Source of the DNA: an uncultured Altererythrobacter sp.
GTDB lineage: Bacteria; Pseudomonadota; Alphaproteobacteria; Sphingomonadales; Sphingomonadaceae
Assembly: GCA_946886565.1 (NCBI GenBank)
Contig: CAMPIX010000013.1
Location: 1 to 64,000 of the forward strand
Direction of reading: 5' to 3'
Length of the DNA: 64,000 bases
Positions 26,624 to 34,911 of this stretch are shown in pieces (position 1 is the stretch's first letter; each line of letters begins with the position of its first letter). The translations under genes and the position numbers were made by a program. A model generated the notes under the pieces. It ran no database searches, had not been told where the DNA came from, and was given only the letters and a program-made list of their open reading frames with translations.

Positions 26624-28462
26624 TCAGTACCTCCAGGGAAGCAGGCGGGTGGTGATCGAGAACAGCACGCGGACGTCGCCGCGCGAGCCTTGGAAATCGG
26701 TCGTTTCGAGCGGGATCGCGAGCGAGAGGTCGGCCTGCATCCGCGCGCCCCAGGCGGCGCGCACGCCCGCGCCGGCGGACCACAGCTTGTCCGGATTGAG
26801 CGGCCGCCGGCTCGGATCCTCGTTCCACGCCCAGGCGGCGTCGGTGAAGACGTAGGGCTGGAGCGCAAACGAGTCGGCTGTCTTGGGCGCGAGCGTACCG
26901 TAACGCATCTCGAGCGAGAGCCCGACGCCGCTGTCCCCGATCACGATGCCCGGGTCGTAGCCCCGCCCGATCGAATAGTTGCCCGCCGCGAACTCCTCGA
27001 ACGCGGGCAGCGGATCGTCGGTGAACTGGCCGTCCGCGCGCAGGACGAAGGCGATGTCCGGCACCGGGCGATACTCGCCCAGCGCGTCGAAGCGGATCGA
27101 AAGCGGCGTAGGATCGGCTTCGATCCGGCTCGGCGGGATCGCCGCGCCGGTGATGCACGCGAGCGGGGACGGGCGGCAGTCGGGGCTCGAATCGAACACG
27201 TCGAGTCCCTGGCGGACCTCGACCGAGCCGCCGAGCCTGCTTCGCGGCTCGAACTGCGTATATCCGCCGAGCCGGGACACACTGTCGCGGTCGATCCATT
27301 CGCCACCAATCCGCGCAAACACCGTGCGCACGCGGTCGCGGGTAAGCTCGATCGAGTTCACCTCGACATCCTGATCGACGTAATCGAACCCGAGATTGCC
27401 GAGGATCGTGGCCTCGCGCGAACGGCGCAGGGGATAGCTCGCGATCAGGTTGGCGAACAGCGTTTCCGACTCGAGATCGAAGTTCGCGATGCCGAGGTCG
27501 GGCTCGGTCCAGCTATAGGTGAACTGACCGCCGATCTTGAGTCCTTCGGAGCCCACGCGGAACTCGTGGCCGAGCTGGACCGTCTGCTGCTCGTCGAAGT
27601 CCGCAGTGGAGAACAGCGCGAGCGAGGTGCGGTCGCCGGTTCCGATCAGGTCGTAGACTTCAGCGCGCAGAAGGCCGCCGACCCGGCCAATCGCCTTCGA
27701 GCCGAAGTTCTGCACGTTGAAGTCGATCGCTCCGCGCCGGCGCACGACGGCGATTTCCCCCACCAGATCGCCGGGCGCACCGCCCGCGGCGGGGCGCAGC
27801 GAGAGACGCACGTCCACGCCCGGCAAGTCATCCGCAAGCAACAGATAGCGCTCGGCCTCGTAGGTGTTGAACACGGGCTGCCCGACCAGATTCTCGAGAT
27901 AGCCGGCGACCAGCTGTTCGGATGGGCCGGCTTCGCCGCGCACGCGCAGCGCGGTCAGCCGACCGAACACGATCCGCAGTTCGGCCTCGCCGTTGCTGAG
28001 GCGTTGCTCGGGAATTTCGACCGTGGCGAGATAGCCCGCCTGCTGGAGGATCGAGGCGGCCTGTGCGCGAATGTCGCACAGTACCGAGATCGGCAGATCG
28101 CGGCCCAGATACTCGTCGTAGGCCGGCGCGAGCGAGACGCCGGGAGCGGCTTCTGCACCCGTGAAGCGCACCGAGTTCAGGGTCACGCGGATGGACTGGT
28201 AATCCGGGCGGTCGAGCGCGCAAGGAAGCCGCTCCATCTCCCCATCGATGGTGAGCGTGACGCCTTCGCGATCGAGCTGGCGCGCTTCTGGCGGCAGCAG
28301 TTCCTCGCGCGTAGGGGGGGACACTTGCGGCGCAGTCTGCGCCGATACCGACGTCGCCAGGCCGGCGCCTGCCAGAATTGCCGACGCCGTCGACGCGAAC
28401 AGCAAACGACGAACCGCGCCGGCACCGGCGCACGACGACAGGCTGCTATGGTTGCGCACCAC
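26624..28462 (-). CDS. FhaC/ShlB-family outer-membrane transporter (TpsB)
   Basis: A 612-residue outer-membrane protein. A signal peptide ends at SVSAQ (about 42). Two POTRA domains follow: about 90-162 (LNSVRFTGAEA, ASILQQAGYLATVEIPEQ) and about 162-243. The rest (about 245-612) is a 16-strand-type barrel with IDFNVQNFGSKAIGR, YSIGRGYDPG and VFTDAAWAWN, which match the ShlB/FhaC signature regions, and it ends in an aromatic residue (LLPWRY). It exports the exoprotein encoded one base downstream. I chose GTG 28462 with GGGGGA six bases upstream; a longer frame to 28516 gives a poor signal peptide. It heads the transporter-exoprotein-CHAT operon. Confidence 0.92.
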   Translation of the reverse strand: MVRNHSSLSSCAGAGAVRRLLFASTASAILAGAGLATSVSAQTAPQVSPPTREELLPPEARQLDREGVTLTIDGEMERLPCALDRPDYQSIRVTLNSVRFTGAEAAPGVSLAPAYDEYLGRDLPISVLCDIRAQAASILQQAGYLATVEIPEQRLSNGEAELRIVFGRLTALRVRGEAGPSEQLVAGYLENLVGQPVFNTYEAERYLLLADDLPGVDVRLSLRPAAGGAPGDLVGEIAVVRRRGAIDFNVQNFGSKAIGRVGGLLRAEVYDLIGTGDRTSLALFSTADFDEQQTVQLGHEFRVGSEGLKIGGQFTYSWTEPDLGIANFDLESETLFANLIASYPLRRSREATILGNLGFDYVDQDVEVNSIELTRDRVRTVFARIGGEWIDRDSVSRLGGYTQFEPRSRLGGSVEVRQGLDVFDSSPDCRPSPLACITGAAIPPSRIEADPTPLSIRFDALGEYRPVPDIAFVLRADGQFTDDPLPAFEEFAAGNYSIGRGYDPGIVIGDSGVGLSLEMRYGTLAPKTADSFALQPYVFTDAAWAWNEDPSRRPLNPDKLWSAGAGVRAAWGARMQADLSLAIPLETTDFQGSRGDVRVLFSITTRLLPWRY

Positions 28463-28465
28463 TGA

Positions 28466-28690
28466 TTTCCCCCTTCGACACCGCCCATGCCCAGGGCGAT
28501 TCCCCTTCCGGAACACCGGAATTCGTATTCGATTTTCTCAGAGGGTGGGTGTGATCGATGTCACAACCAAATTGCACGAGCGCCCCTCGGACGACCCTGA
28601 CTTATTGTTTGCGCGGATGATACGACGCGCGGGGCATTAATCAAGCGGCTAAACTTGTTTGGGTTTTGCAGCGAAACCCGAGCATGCGGC
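28466..28690. other. intergenic region upstream of the two-partner operon
   Basis: Apart from the CRP-type site and the transporter ribosome-binding site, this gap holds a 6-bp inverted repeat GGGTTT / AAACCC at 28661-28666 and 28674-28679. That repeat could form an RNA hairpin after the small ORF but lacks a T-run. No further gene is visible. Confidence 0.5.
28550..28565. promoter_or_regulatory. perfect CRP-type operator (TGTGA-N6-TCACA)
   Basis: TGTGATCGATGTCACA at 28550-28565 matches the CRP consensus half-sites TGTGA and TCACA with the correct six-base spacer. Its centre is about 95 bases upstream of the transporter GTG. A weak -10-like GAATACGAAT at about 28521-28530 would place the site near -41, a class II activator position. 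A CRP/FNR-family protein is the likely ligand. Confidence 0.65.
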
Positions 28691-28834
28691 TCAGCACGGC
28701 TGGAGGCATTTGTCCCGTGCGGGCGACGCCTGCTTACGTCGGCGGTCGGCATGGTCTTCCTCGATCCCGCCGGTACGATCGGCCTCGGCCAGATCGTCGT
28801 CGCCTTGGGGGTCGTCGTCGATCTCGTATTCCAT
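28691..28834 (-). CDS. small acidic hypothetical protein (47 aa)
   Basis: A 47-residue ORF beginning MEYEIDDDPQGDDDLAEADR. The first 20 residues are strongly acidic, the remainder is charged and ends in LQPC. The ATG at 28834 is preceded by AAGGAG at eight bases, one of the best ribosome-binding sites in the window, and this is the main reason to believe it. It lies between the sulfotransferase and the two-partner operon, oriented like both. I recognise no family. It may be a regulator, a small chaperone or antitoxin-like partner; there is no evidence for any of these. Confidence 0.5.
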   Translation of the reverse strand: MEYEIDDDPQGDDDLAEADRTGGIEEDHADRRRKQASPARDKCLQPC

Positions 28835-28925
28835 CGCGTTGCTCCTTCGATGGAGAAACGCACGAGACGGCAAATCGGCGATGGGACGGTCCGACGAATC
28901 CGGCGAAATCGTCGCCGAGCCGCGT

Positions 28926-29654
28926 TCAGGCCTGCAGCGCGTGACGGCGAAGTGCCTCGTAGTCCTCACGGCAAGCCTCCACCACCTCGCGGTAGGCCCC
29001 CTCGAGCCGGGGTGGCGGGCCCGGCAGCGCACCGAAGCCGGTCGAGGCGTTTACCTTGTCGTACCAGTGCGCGCCCCACACGCCGTCCTCCGGATGCGGC
29101 CCGCGCTCCCAGCGCAGCATTGCCGGGTCCCAGTCGATTCCCAGCGCGGCGCACAAGCGGGTGAGCACGGCCGCAGGATCGGCGAGGATATCGTCGGAGT
29201 CCACGACCGGGGGCGTGCGCCCCGAACGTTCGGTTTCGTGCTCGAAATAGTCGCGCAGTTGCGCAAAGCCGAGCATTTCGGGACGGCGCAATTCGTTCTT
29301 CGCCGCGTAGCTCGCCACCACGCGTTCGGGCGCGCGGATGAGGAAGGCGTGGCGGTGGCCGGGCATGTCGGCGATGCGGACCGGGCCGACCATATGGTGC
29401 GGCATGTGCTTCTGATACCAGACCGGCTCGCCGCCGGGCGCTTCGCCCGACTGTGTTGCGAGCACCGAGCGCCAGCCGCAATCCATATCCGCGATCGTCT
29501 CGGCCGCCATCGGATGCGGTTCGCCGGTCTCCTTCAGGAACGCGCCGTAGAACGGCTCGTCGGACACCGCACAATCGCTCCGTGCGCCGAAACTCCGCAT
29601 CATCGCGGTCGAGATGTTGCGCGGGCCCGACCACATGGCGATGCGGATCGTCAC
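28926..29654 (-). CDS. sulfotransferase family protein
   Basis: A 242-residue protein with the nucleotide-fold opening IRIAMWSGPRNISTAMMRSF, matching the 5'-phosphosulfate-binding P-loop-like motif of PAPS-dependent sulfotransferases. AFLIRAPERVVASY resembles the 3'-phosphate-binding RxPxxxxxSY segment. The probable substrate is a small molecule; it cannot be named from sequence. GTG 29654 overlaps the stop of the aminotransferase gene (GTGA), so the two are probably co-translated and may act on the same compound. No signal peptide is present. Confidence 0.82.
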   Translation of the reverse strand: MTIRIAMWSGPRNISTAMMRSFGARSDCAVSDEPFYGAFLKETGEPHPMAAETIADMDCGWRSVLATQSGEAPGGEPVWYQKHMPHHMVGPVRIADMPGHRHAFLIRAPERVVASYAAKNELRRPEMLGFAQLRDYFEHETERSGRTPPVVDSDDILADPAAVLTRLCAALGIDWDPAMLRWERGPHPEDGVWGAHWYDKVNASTGFGALPGPPPRLEGAYREVVEACREDYEALRRHALQA

Positions 29655-30577
29655 GGCCGCGCCCTCCCCTTCACGTCGTCGGCAAGCCGTTCGAGATAGA
29701 GGCCCTGCAACCGCTCGACCATCGGCCCGCGTTCGGTGCCGAGCACCCGCCCATCGACCGAACCGACCGGCGCGACCCCGGCGAAAGTGCCGGTGGTGAA
29801 GGCCTCGTCCGCGCCATAGACGTGGGTGAGCGAGAAGTTGCGCTCGAATACCGAGATGCCCGCCGCGCGCGCGACCTCGATCACCACGCCGCGGGTGATC
29901 CCGTCGAGGCAATAATCGCCGCTCGAGGTCCAGATCGCGCCGTCCCTGACGATGAAGAAGTGGGTCGAATTGCAGGTCGCGACGAAGCCGTGCGGGTCGA
30001 GCATCAACCCCTCGTCCGCTCCGGCCTGCGCCGCCTGGATGCAGGCGGTGATGCAGTTCAGCTTCGAATGCGAGTTGAGCATCGGGTCCTGTACGTCGGG
30101 ATAGCCGCGGCGGACGTGGACAGTGAACAGGCTCAGCATCCGCGTTGCGGTCTCGGGCGCGGGTTCCTTCCATTCGGGGATGATGACGATCGTCGCCGGG
30201 GTCACCACCACGCGCGGGTCCTGATAGGGCGTCGAGCGCACCCCGCGCGTCACCATCAGGCGGATGTGGACGCCGTCTCCGGTCATGCCGTTCGCGTCGA
30301 GCACCGCGTAGAGCCGCCGTTCCAGTTCCTCCCGCGAAATGCCGATATCCATGAGGATCGCCTTCGCGCCGCGCCACAGCCGGTCGAGGTGGCGGTCGAG
30401 GAAGGCGAGCCGCCCGTGGTGCAGCCGGATCCCCTCCCACACCCCGTCGCCGAGCATGAAGCCGCTGTCGAACACGCTGACTTTCGCCTCGGCGCGCGGA
30501 AAGTGCTCGCCGTTGACGTCGATCAGGATCGCTTCGTTGCGCGGGTCCGGAACGTAGTTGTGCGTGCCCTTGGCCAT
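29651..30577 (-). CDS. class IV aminotransferase (branched-chain / D-amino acid type)
   Basis: A 308-residue PLP enzyme of fold type IV. FDSGFMLGDGVWEGIRL is the characteristic N-terminal segment, Lys172 in NSHSKLNCI is the PLP-binding lysine, and GITRGVVIEVARAAGI and EAFTTGTFAGVAPV complete the cofactor pocket. The family contains branched-chain aminotransferases, D-amino-acid aminotransferases and aminodeoxychorismate lyase. I favour a branched-chain-like activity because of length and the SKLN sequence, but cannot separate them safely. Four bases separate it from the KefB gene upstream, and the sulfotransferase overlaps it downstream. Confidence 0.85.
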   Translation of the reverse strand: MAKGTHNYVPDPRNEAILIDVNGEHFPRAEAKVSVFDSGFMLGDGVWEGIRLHHGRLAFLDRHLDRLWRGAKAILMDIGISREELERRLYAVLDANGMTGDGVHIRLMVTRGVRSTPYQDPRVVVTPATIVIIPEWKEPAPETATRMLSLFTVHVRRGYPDVQDPMLNSHSKLNCITACIQAAQAGADEGLMLDPHGFVATCNSTHFFIVRDGAIWTSSGDYCLDGITRGVVIEVARAAGISVFERNFSLTHVYGADEAFTTGTFAGVAPVGSVDGRVLGTERGPMVERLQGLYLERLADDVKGRARP

Positions 30578-30581
30578 CGGT

Positions 30582-32438
30582 TCAGCGTCCCCTTCCGACG
30601 ATGTCGTCCATCATCTCGCGCAGCTTCGGGTCCCATTCCGCCCGCAGTTCCCTGATCTTGGCGAGCAGTGGCTCGTTCTCGTAGGCGGGAATGTCGAGCC
30701 GATAGAGATCGGCGACCTCGCGCATCGAGGTGCGATCGCGCTCCTCGAAGGCATCGGCCATCGCGATCGCGGCCTGCCGGTCGGCGCCAAGCGCCTCGTA
30801 GGCCGAGCGGCCCATGCGCAGTGCCGCGTCGTAGGTTTCGCGGATCACGTCGCGGCAGCCCATCGCCCAGAGGTGATAGACGTGGTCACGGTCGATCGCG
30901 CGCGCGATGACGTGCAGGTTGGGGAAGTTCTGGATCGCGTAGCGGACCAGCTTGTCGATCTGCTCGCGTTCGTCGAGCGCCACGATCAGCAGCTTCGCCC
31001 GCGCGATCCCGGCGGAGGCGAGCAAGTCAGGTCGGGTGGCATCGCCGAAGTAGCTCTTCACGCCGAACTTCGCGAGATGCTCGAGATGGGTCGAATCGTA
31101 GTCGATTACCGTCGCGCGATGCCCGGCGGCGTCGAGCATGCGGTCGACGATCCCGCCCACGCGCCCGCGCCCGGCGATGATGATCGGGTTGTCCTCGTCG
31201 ATCGTATCCGCCTCGCGCTCCTCGCCGCGGCAATAGGCGACCGCGATGAGCTTGTCGTAGGCGATGAACAGCAGCGGGGTGACGAGCATCGTCAGCGCCA
31301 CGATCAGCAGCAACAGGTCCGCCGTCTCGCCGTCGAGCACGAAGTTGGCGAGTGCGAAGGCGATCAGCACGAAGGCGAACTCGCCTGCCTGGGCGAGGCT
31401 AAGCGAGAACAGCCAGCTCGCCTGCCGCCGGATGCCGGCGATCCGCGCGATCGCGGCGAGCACCAGCACCTTCACCGCGATCACCACCGCGGCCCAGAAC
31501 AGCACGGTGCTCCAGTTTGCGATCGCCAGCGCGAAGTCGATCCCCGCGCCCACGGTGATGAAGAACAGCCCGAGCAGCAGCCCCTTGAACGGCTCGATAT
31601 CGCTTTCGAGCTCGTGCCGGTATTCGCTGTTGGCGAGCACCACGCCGGCGAGGAACGTGCCGAGCGCGGGCGACAGGCCGACGACCGTCATCAACAGCGC
31701 GATCCCGATCACGAACACCAACGCGGCGGCGGTGAACAGCTCGCGCAGATGCGCGCCCGCGATGTAGCGGAACACCGGGCGGGTGAGGTAGGCGCCGATC
31801 AGCACCACCGCTGCGACCGCCGCGAGCGTCGTCAGCGCGGAGAGCCAGACCGGCATTCCTTCAGTGAGATCGAACCCGCCGTGCCCGTGACCGCCCTCGG
31901 CCACTGCCGCGCCCGCCGCCAGCTCCGGCAGTGCGAGGAACGGCAGGATCGCGAGCATCGGGATCACCGCGACGTCCTGGAACAGCAGCACCGAGAAGCT
32001 CGCTTCCCCCCCCTCGCTCTTGAGCAGGCCCTTCTCGGTCAGCGTCTGGACGATGATCGCGGTCGAGGAGAGCGCGAGGATCATCCCGATCGCGAGTGCG
32101 GTGCGCCATTGCTCGCCCGCGAGGTACATTGCGCCCGCCAGCACGAGCGAGGTCGCCACCACCTGTCCGCCGCCGAGCCCGATCAGCCGCCGGCGCATCT
32201 CCCACAGCTTCTTCGGCTCGACCTCCAGCCCGACGATGAACAGCATCATCACCACGCCGAATTCGGCGAAGACCTGCAAGCCTTCGACATCGACCCGGAG
32301 CGCGGCGAGCACCGGCGCGAGCGCCATGCCCGCGAGCAGATAGCCGAGCACCGAGCCCAACCCGAAGCGCGTCGCCAGCGGAACCGCGAGCACGCCCGCC
32401 ATCATGATGACGAAGGCGAGGATCAGGAAATCGGTCAT
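30582..32438 (-). CDS. KefB/KefC-type cation:proton antiporter with RCK domain
   Basis: A 618-residue membrane protein of the CPA2 family. About twelve hydrophobic helices fill residues 1-385. They include the antiporter core (FGVVMMLFIVGLEVEPKKLW, LALSSTAIIVQTL and LLFQDVAVIPML). A cytoplasmic RCK/TrkA-N domain follows with the NAD-binding GRGRVGGIVDRML. A short His/Gly-rich loop GGHGHGG sits between two helices. Such proteins exchange K+ or Na+ for H+, often in response to stress or glutathione adducts. The 618-residue length and RCK domain support KefB/KefC; glutathione gating is not proven. It lies 24 bases downstream of lpdA. Confidence 0.88.
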   Translation of the reverse strand: MTDFLILAFVIMMAGVLAVPLATRFGLGSVLGYLLAGMALAPVLAALRVDVEGLQVFAEFGVVMMLFIVGLEVEPKKLWEMRRRLIGLGGGQVVATSLVLAGAMYLAGEQWRTALAIGMILALSSTAIIVQTLTEKGLLKSEGGEASFSVLLFQDVAVIPMLAILPFLALPELAAGAAVAEGGHGHGGFDLTEGMPVWLSALTTLAAVAAVVLIGAYLTRPVFRYIAGAHLRELFTAAALVFVIGIALLMTVVGLSPALGTFLAGVVLANSEYRHELESDIEPFKGLLLGLFFITVGAGIDFALAIANWSTVLFWAAVVIAVKVLVLAAIARIAGIRRQASWLFSLSLAQAGEFAFVLIAFALANFVLDGETADLLLLIVALTMLVTPLLFIAYDKLIAVAYCRGEEREADTIDEDNPIIIAGRGRVGGIVDRMLDAAGHRATVIDYDSTHLEHLAKFGVKSYFGDATRPDLLASAGIARAKLLIVALDEREQIDKLVRYAIQNFPNLHVIARAIDRDHVYHLWAMGCRDVIRETYDAALRMGRSAYEALGADRQAAIAMADAFEERDRTSMREVADLYRLDIPAYENEPLLAKIRELRAEWDPKLREMMDDIVGRGR

Positions 32439-32462
32439 CTCGCCCTCCCCTGCCAGGCGGCG

Positions 32463-33872
32463 CTAGATATGCAGCGCGCGCCCGTATGCCGCGAGCACGC
32501 TTTCGTGCATCATCTCCGAAAGCGTCGGGTGGGGGAAGACGGTCTGCATCAGCTCGGCCTCGGTGGTCTCGAGCTGCTTGCCGACGGTGTAGCCCTGGAT
32601 CAGTTCGGTCACCTCGGCGCCGATCATGTGCGCGCCCAGCAGCTCACCGGTCTTCGCGTCGAACACGGTCTTGATGAAGCCCTCGGCCTCGCCCAGCGCA
32701 ATCGCCTTGCCGTTGCCGATGAAGGGGAAGGTGCCGGCCTTAACCTCATGGCCCGCTTCCTTCGCCTTCGCCTCGGTCATGCCGACGCTGGCGACCTGCG
32801 GGTGGCAATAGGTGCAGCCGGGGATGTTGTTGCGGTCGAGCGCGTGCGGGTGGACATCCTTGTTGCCCAGTTCCTGCGCGATCGCCTCGGCCGCGGTGAC
32901 GCCCTCGTGGCTCGCCTTGTGCGCCAGCCACGGGCCCGGCGTGCAGTCGCCGATCGCCCACAGGCCCTTCGACTTGGTGCGGCCGTAGGGGTCGATCTGG
33001 ATGAAGCCCTTGTCCATCTCGGCGAGCTTCTCCAGCCCGACGTTCTCGGTGTTCGGCACGATCCCGACCGCCACGATGCAGTGGGTGAAGCCGGTTTCGG
33101 CAACCTTGCCCTTGGAGTCCTTGATCTTGGCCTTCACCCCGCTGCCGGAGACCTTGATGTCCTCCACGCCCGCACCGGTCATGATCGTCATGCCCTGTTT
33201 GGTCAGCGACTTCTCGAGGAAGGCGGAGACGTCCTTGTCCTCCACCGGCACGATCCGGTCGAGCATCTCGACCACGGTAACTTCGGCGCCCATGTCGTTG
33301 TAGAAGCTGGCGAACTCGATCCCGATCGCGCCGCTGCCGATCACCAGCAGCTTCTTCGGCATCTCCGGCGGGGTCATCGCGTGGCGATAGGTCCATACGC
33401 GCTTGCCGTCGGCCTTGGCGAAGGGCAGGTCGCGCGCCCGCGCGCCGATAGCGACGATGACGTGCTTCGCTTCGAGCTTCTCCTCACCCTTCTCGCCTTT
33501 CACGGTCAGCGAGGTGGGGCCGGTCAGCACCCCTTCCCCCATGTGCACGGCAATCTTGTTCTTCTTCATCAGGTGCGTGACGCCTTGGTTGAGCTGCTTC
33601 GCCACCCCCCGGCTGCGCTTCACGACGGCTTCAAGATCGGCCTCTATCCCCTTGGCGACCAAGCCATAATCCTTGGCGTGCTGCATGTAGTGGAAGATCT
33701 CCGCCGAGCGCAGCAGCGCCTTGGTCGGGATGCAGCCCCAGTTGAGGCAGATGCCGCCGAGGTTCTCGCGCTCGACGATCGCGGTCTTGAGGCCCAGCTG
33801 CGCGCAGCGGATCGCCGCGACATAGCCGCCAGGGCCCGAACCGAGCACGATAACGTCGTATTTGTCAGCCAT
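32463..33872 (-). CDS. lpdA: dihydrolipoyl dehydrogenase (E3)
   Basis: A 469-residue flavoprotein disulfide reductase that reoxidises the lipoyl groups of 2-oxoacid dehydrogenases. The FAD-binding GSGPGGYVAA opens the protein, the redox-active cysteines are Cys42 and Cys47 in GGICLNWGCIPTK, the NAD-binding GSGAIGIEFASF is at about 183, and the C-terminal catalytic pair His448/Glu453 is in FPHPTLSEMM. It is encoded in the same direction as pdhC, 1.04 kb downstream, so it most likely serves the pyruvate dehydrogenase complex. The upstream region carries a 21-bp tandem repeat that may influence its expression. Confidence 0.96.
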   Translation of the reverse strand: MADKYDVIVLGSGPGGYVAAIRCAQLGLKTAIVERENLGGICLNWGCIPTKALLRSAEIFHYMQHAKDYGLVAKGIEADLEAVVKRSRGVAKQLNQGVTHLMKKNKIAVHMGEGVLTGPTSLTVKGEKGEEKLEAKHVIVAIGARARDLPFAKADGKRVWTYRHAMTPPEMPKKLLVIGSGAIGIEFASFYNDMGAEVTVVEMLDRIVPVEDKDVSAFLEKSLTKQGMTIMTGAGVEDIKVSGSGVKAKIKDSKGKVAETGFTHCIVAVGIVPNTENVGLEKLAEMDKGFIQIDPYGRTKSKGLWAIGDCTPGPWLAHKASHEGVTAAEAIAQELGNKDVHPHALDRNNIPGCTYCHPQVASVGMTEAKAKEAGHEVKAGTFPFIGNGKAIALGEAEGFIKTVFDAKTGELLGAHMIGAEVTELIQGYTVGKQLETTEAELMQTVFPHPTLSEMMHESVLAAYGRALHI

Positions 33873-33943
33873 GATTCGTCCTGTTTCGATCCTGCTCCGG
33901 CCCCAGACATGGACCGGTTGTTACACTGTCTAAGAGGAAAAAG

Positions 33944-34047
33944 GTCGCCTTGTGCGAGGAAGCGTCGCCTTGCCGGCGAAACGTGTCGCCTTGGGCGGTC
34001 CGGGCGTCGCCTTGGGCGCACCAGGCGTCGCCTTGCGCGGAGCTGCC
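33944..34047. repeat. five-copy 21-bp tandem repeat upstream of lpdA
   Basis: The octamer TCGCCTTG recurs at starts 33944, 33964, 33985, 34006 and 34027 as GTCGCCTTG, with periods 20, 21, 21 and 21. The rest of each unit is GC-rich and variable. On the lpdA strand the unit is CAAGGCGAC. Most copies include a GGCGACGCC-like short palindrome. A 21-base period is two helical turns and also seven codons. It lies in the 251-base gap between the thioesterase and lpdA and might be a cluster of protein-binding sites, a structured leader or a decayed coding repeat. Confidence 0.8.
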
Positions 34048-34123
34048 GTGCGGGTTTGCGGCGAGGGTCGGTCGAGCTTGCATCGCGCCGATATGGCACG
34101 GATGCTTGCCTGTAGGACAGCGC

Positions 34124-34504
34124 TCATGCTTCGTTCCTCGCCACTGCCCGCGGCCGGTTTTCCTCGTCGAGCAACACGAACTTGAACGTGCCGCTCGCCA
34201 CCTTGACCGTCGCTTCGCCGTTGCGCTCGCGCGCGATGCCTTCGGCGGCGATCGTCAGCGAGGTGGTGCCGGTGGCGGCGACCTCGCAATAGACCGACAG
34301 CTCGTCGCCCACCGCCATCGCGCCGGGAAAGGCGAAGTCGCTCGCGGAGACGACCACCGCCTTGCCCCGCCCCACCCGGCTCGCGAGCGCGCCCGCGCCC
34401 AATGCCATCTGGCTCATCAGCCAGCCGCCGAACACGCCGCCGTAGGGGTTGGTGTCCGCCGGCATCGCGGTGACGCGGATCATCGGGTCGTGCGGTGCGG
34501 TCAC
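34124..34504 (-). CDS. YciA-like hotdog acyl-CoA thioesterase
   Basis: A 126-residue hotdog-fold protein. TNPYGGVFGGWLMSQMALGAG matches the active-site region of YciA/acyl-CoA hydrolases (residues ~15-34), followed by VVSASDFAFPGAMAVGDEL and the strand-rich end. These enzymes hydrolyse short or medium acyl-CoA. GTG 34504 is four bases after the upstream stop and is used as the start; ATG 34483 is possible and would remove seven residues. It lies between pdhC and lpdA, so it may relieve excess acetyl- or acyl-CoA produced by that complex, which is inference. Confidence 0.82.
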   Translation of the reverse strand: MTAPHDPMIRVTAMPADTNPYGGVFGGWLMSQMALGAGALASRVGRGKAVVVSASDFAFPGAMAVGDELSVYCEVAATGTTSLTIAAEGIARERNGEATVKVASGTFKFVLLDEENRPRAVARNEA

Positions 34505-34508
34505 GAGG

Positions 34509-34910
34509 TCAGCCCGCGACCAGATGCAGGTTGTCGGCGAGCACCCAGCCGTGGCTGCACGGTCCGTCGTAGGGGCGGCTTTCGGCGATCGGGATGCTGA
34601 CGCGGCAATCGCCGAGTTGCTGGAATTCACCCGAGGGATAGACGATGCCTTGCCACTCACCCTCGGCCTCGCACAGCCAGACCAGCGTGCGATGCGGCAG
34701 GGTATCGGTCTCGAGCGCTTCGGCGTCGGGCCGCTCACGCACCGGTTCGTTCTCTTCGTAAGTCGCAATTCGCGCGATCCCGCCGCAGGCGTCCATCGCC
34801 GGACCTTCGAGCCCGATCATCGGAACGCGCACTTCGCTTTCGGGCGCGACGTCGGGCGCGGGCGGGCCGAAGGTCTGGAGGGACAACAGAATGGCGGGAA
34901 GCAGGCTCAC
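34509..34910 (-). CDS. small secreted hypothetical protein, SH3-like
   Basis: A 133-residue protein with a short N-terminal hydrophobic segment (SLLPAILLSL) that looks like a Sec signal. The mature part holds four cysteines (DACGG, WLCEAEGEW, GDCRV, GPCSHGW), enough for two disulfides, and the pattern VRERPDAEALETDTL ... TLVWLCEAEGEWQGIVYP resembles a bacterial SH3-type beta barrel. No function can be named. It starts one base after the pdhC stop and ends four bases before the thioesterase, so it belongs to that operon. It may bind cell-wall peptide, as other bacterial SH3 domains do; that is a guess. Confidence 0.6.
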   Translation of the reverse strand: MSLLPAILLSLQTFGPPAPDVAPESEVRVPMIGLEGPAMDACGGIARIATYEENEPVRERPDAEALETDTLPHRTLVWLCEAEGEWQGIVYPSGEFQQLGDCRVSIPIAESRPYDGPCSHGWVLADNLHLVAG

Positions 34911-34911
34911 G

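Noticed and set aside
28637..28652. TTAA-N8-CTAA as a CtrA site
   Set aside because: CtrA needs TTAA-N7-TTAA; spacer and second half are wrong.
28463..28925. attR copy of the tRNA-Ser 3' end
   Set aside because: I looked for the GGTTCGAATCCCACC sequence in the gap and did not see it.
33944..34047. Tandem repeat as CRISPR array
   Set aside because: Units are only 21 bases with short degenerate spacers and there are no cas genes.
30558..34115. 1185-codon plus-strand frame over kefB and lpdA
   Set aside because: Antisense shadow; both minus-strand genes have full catalytic motifs, and the translation is low-complexity.
34124..34768. Longer ORF upstream of the thioesterase
   Set aside because: It reads through the SH3-like gene in another frame and lacks homology before VTAPHDP.
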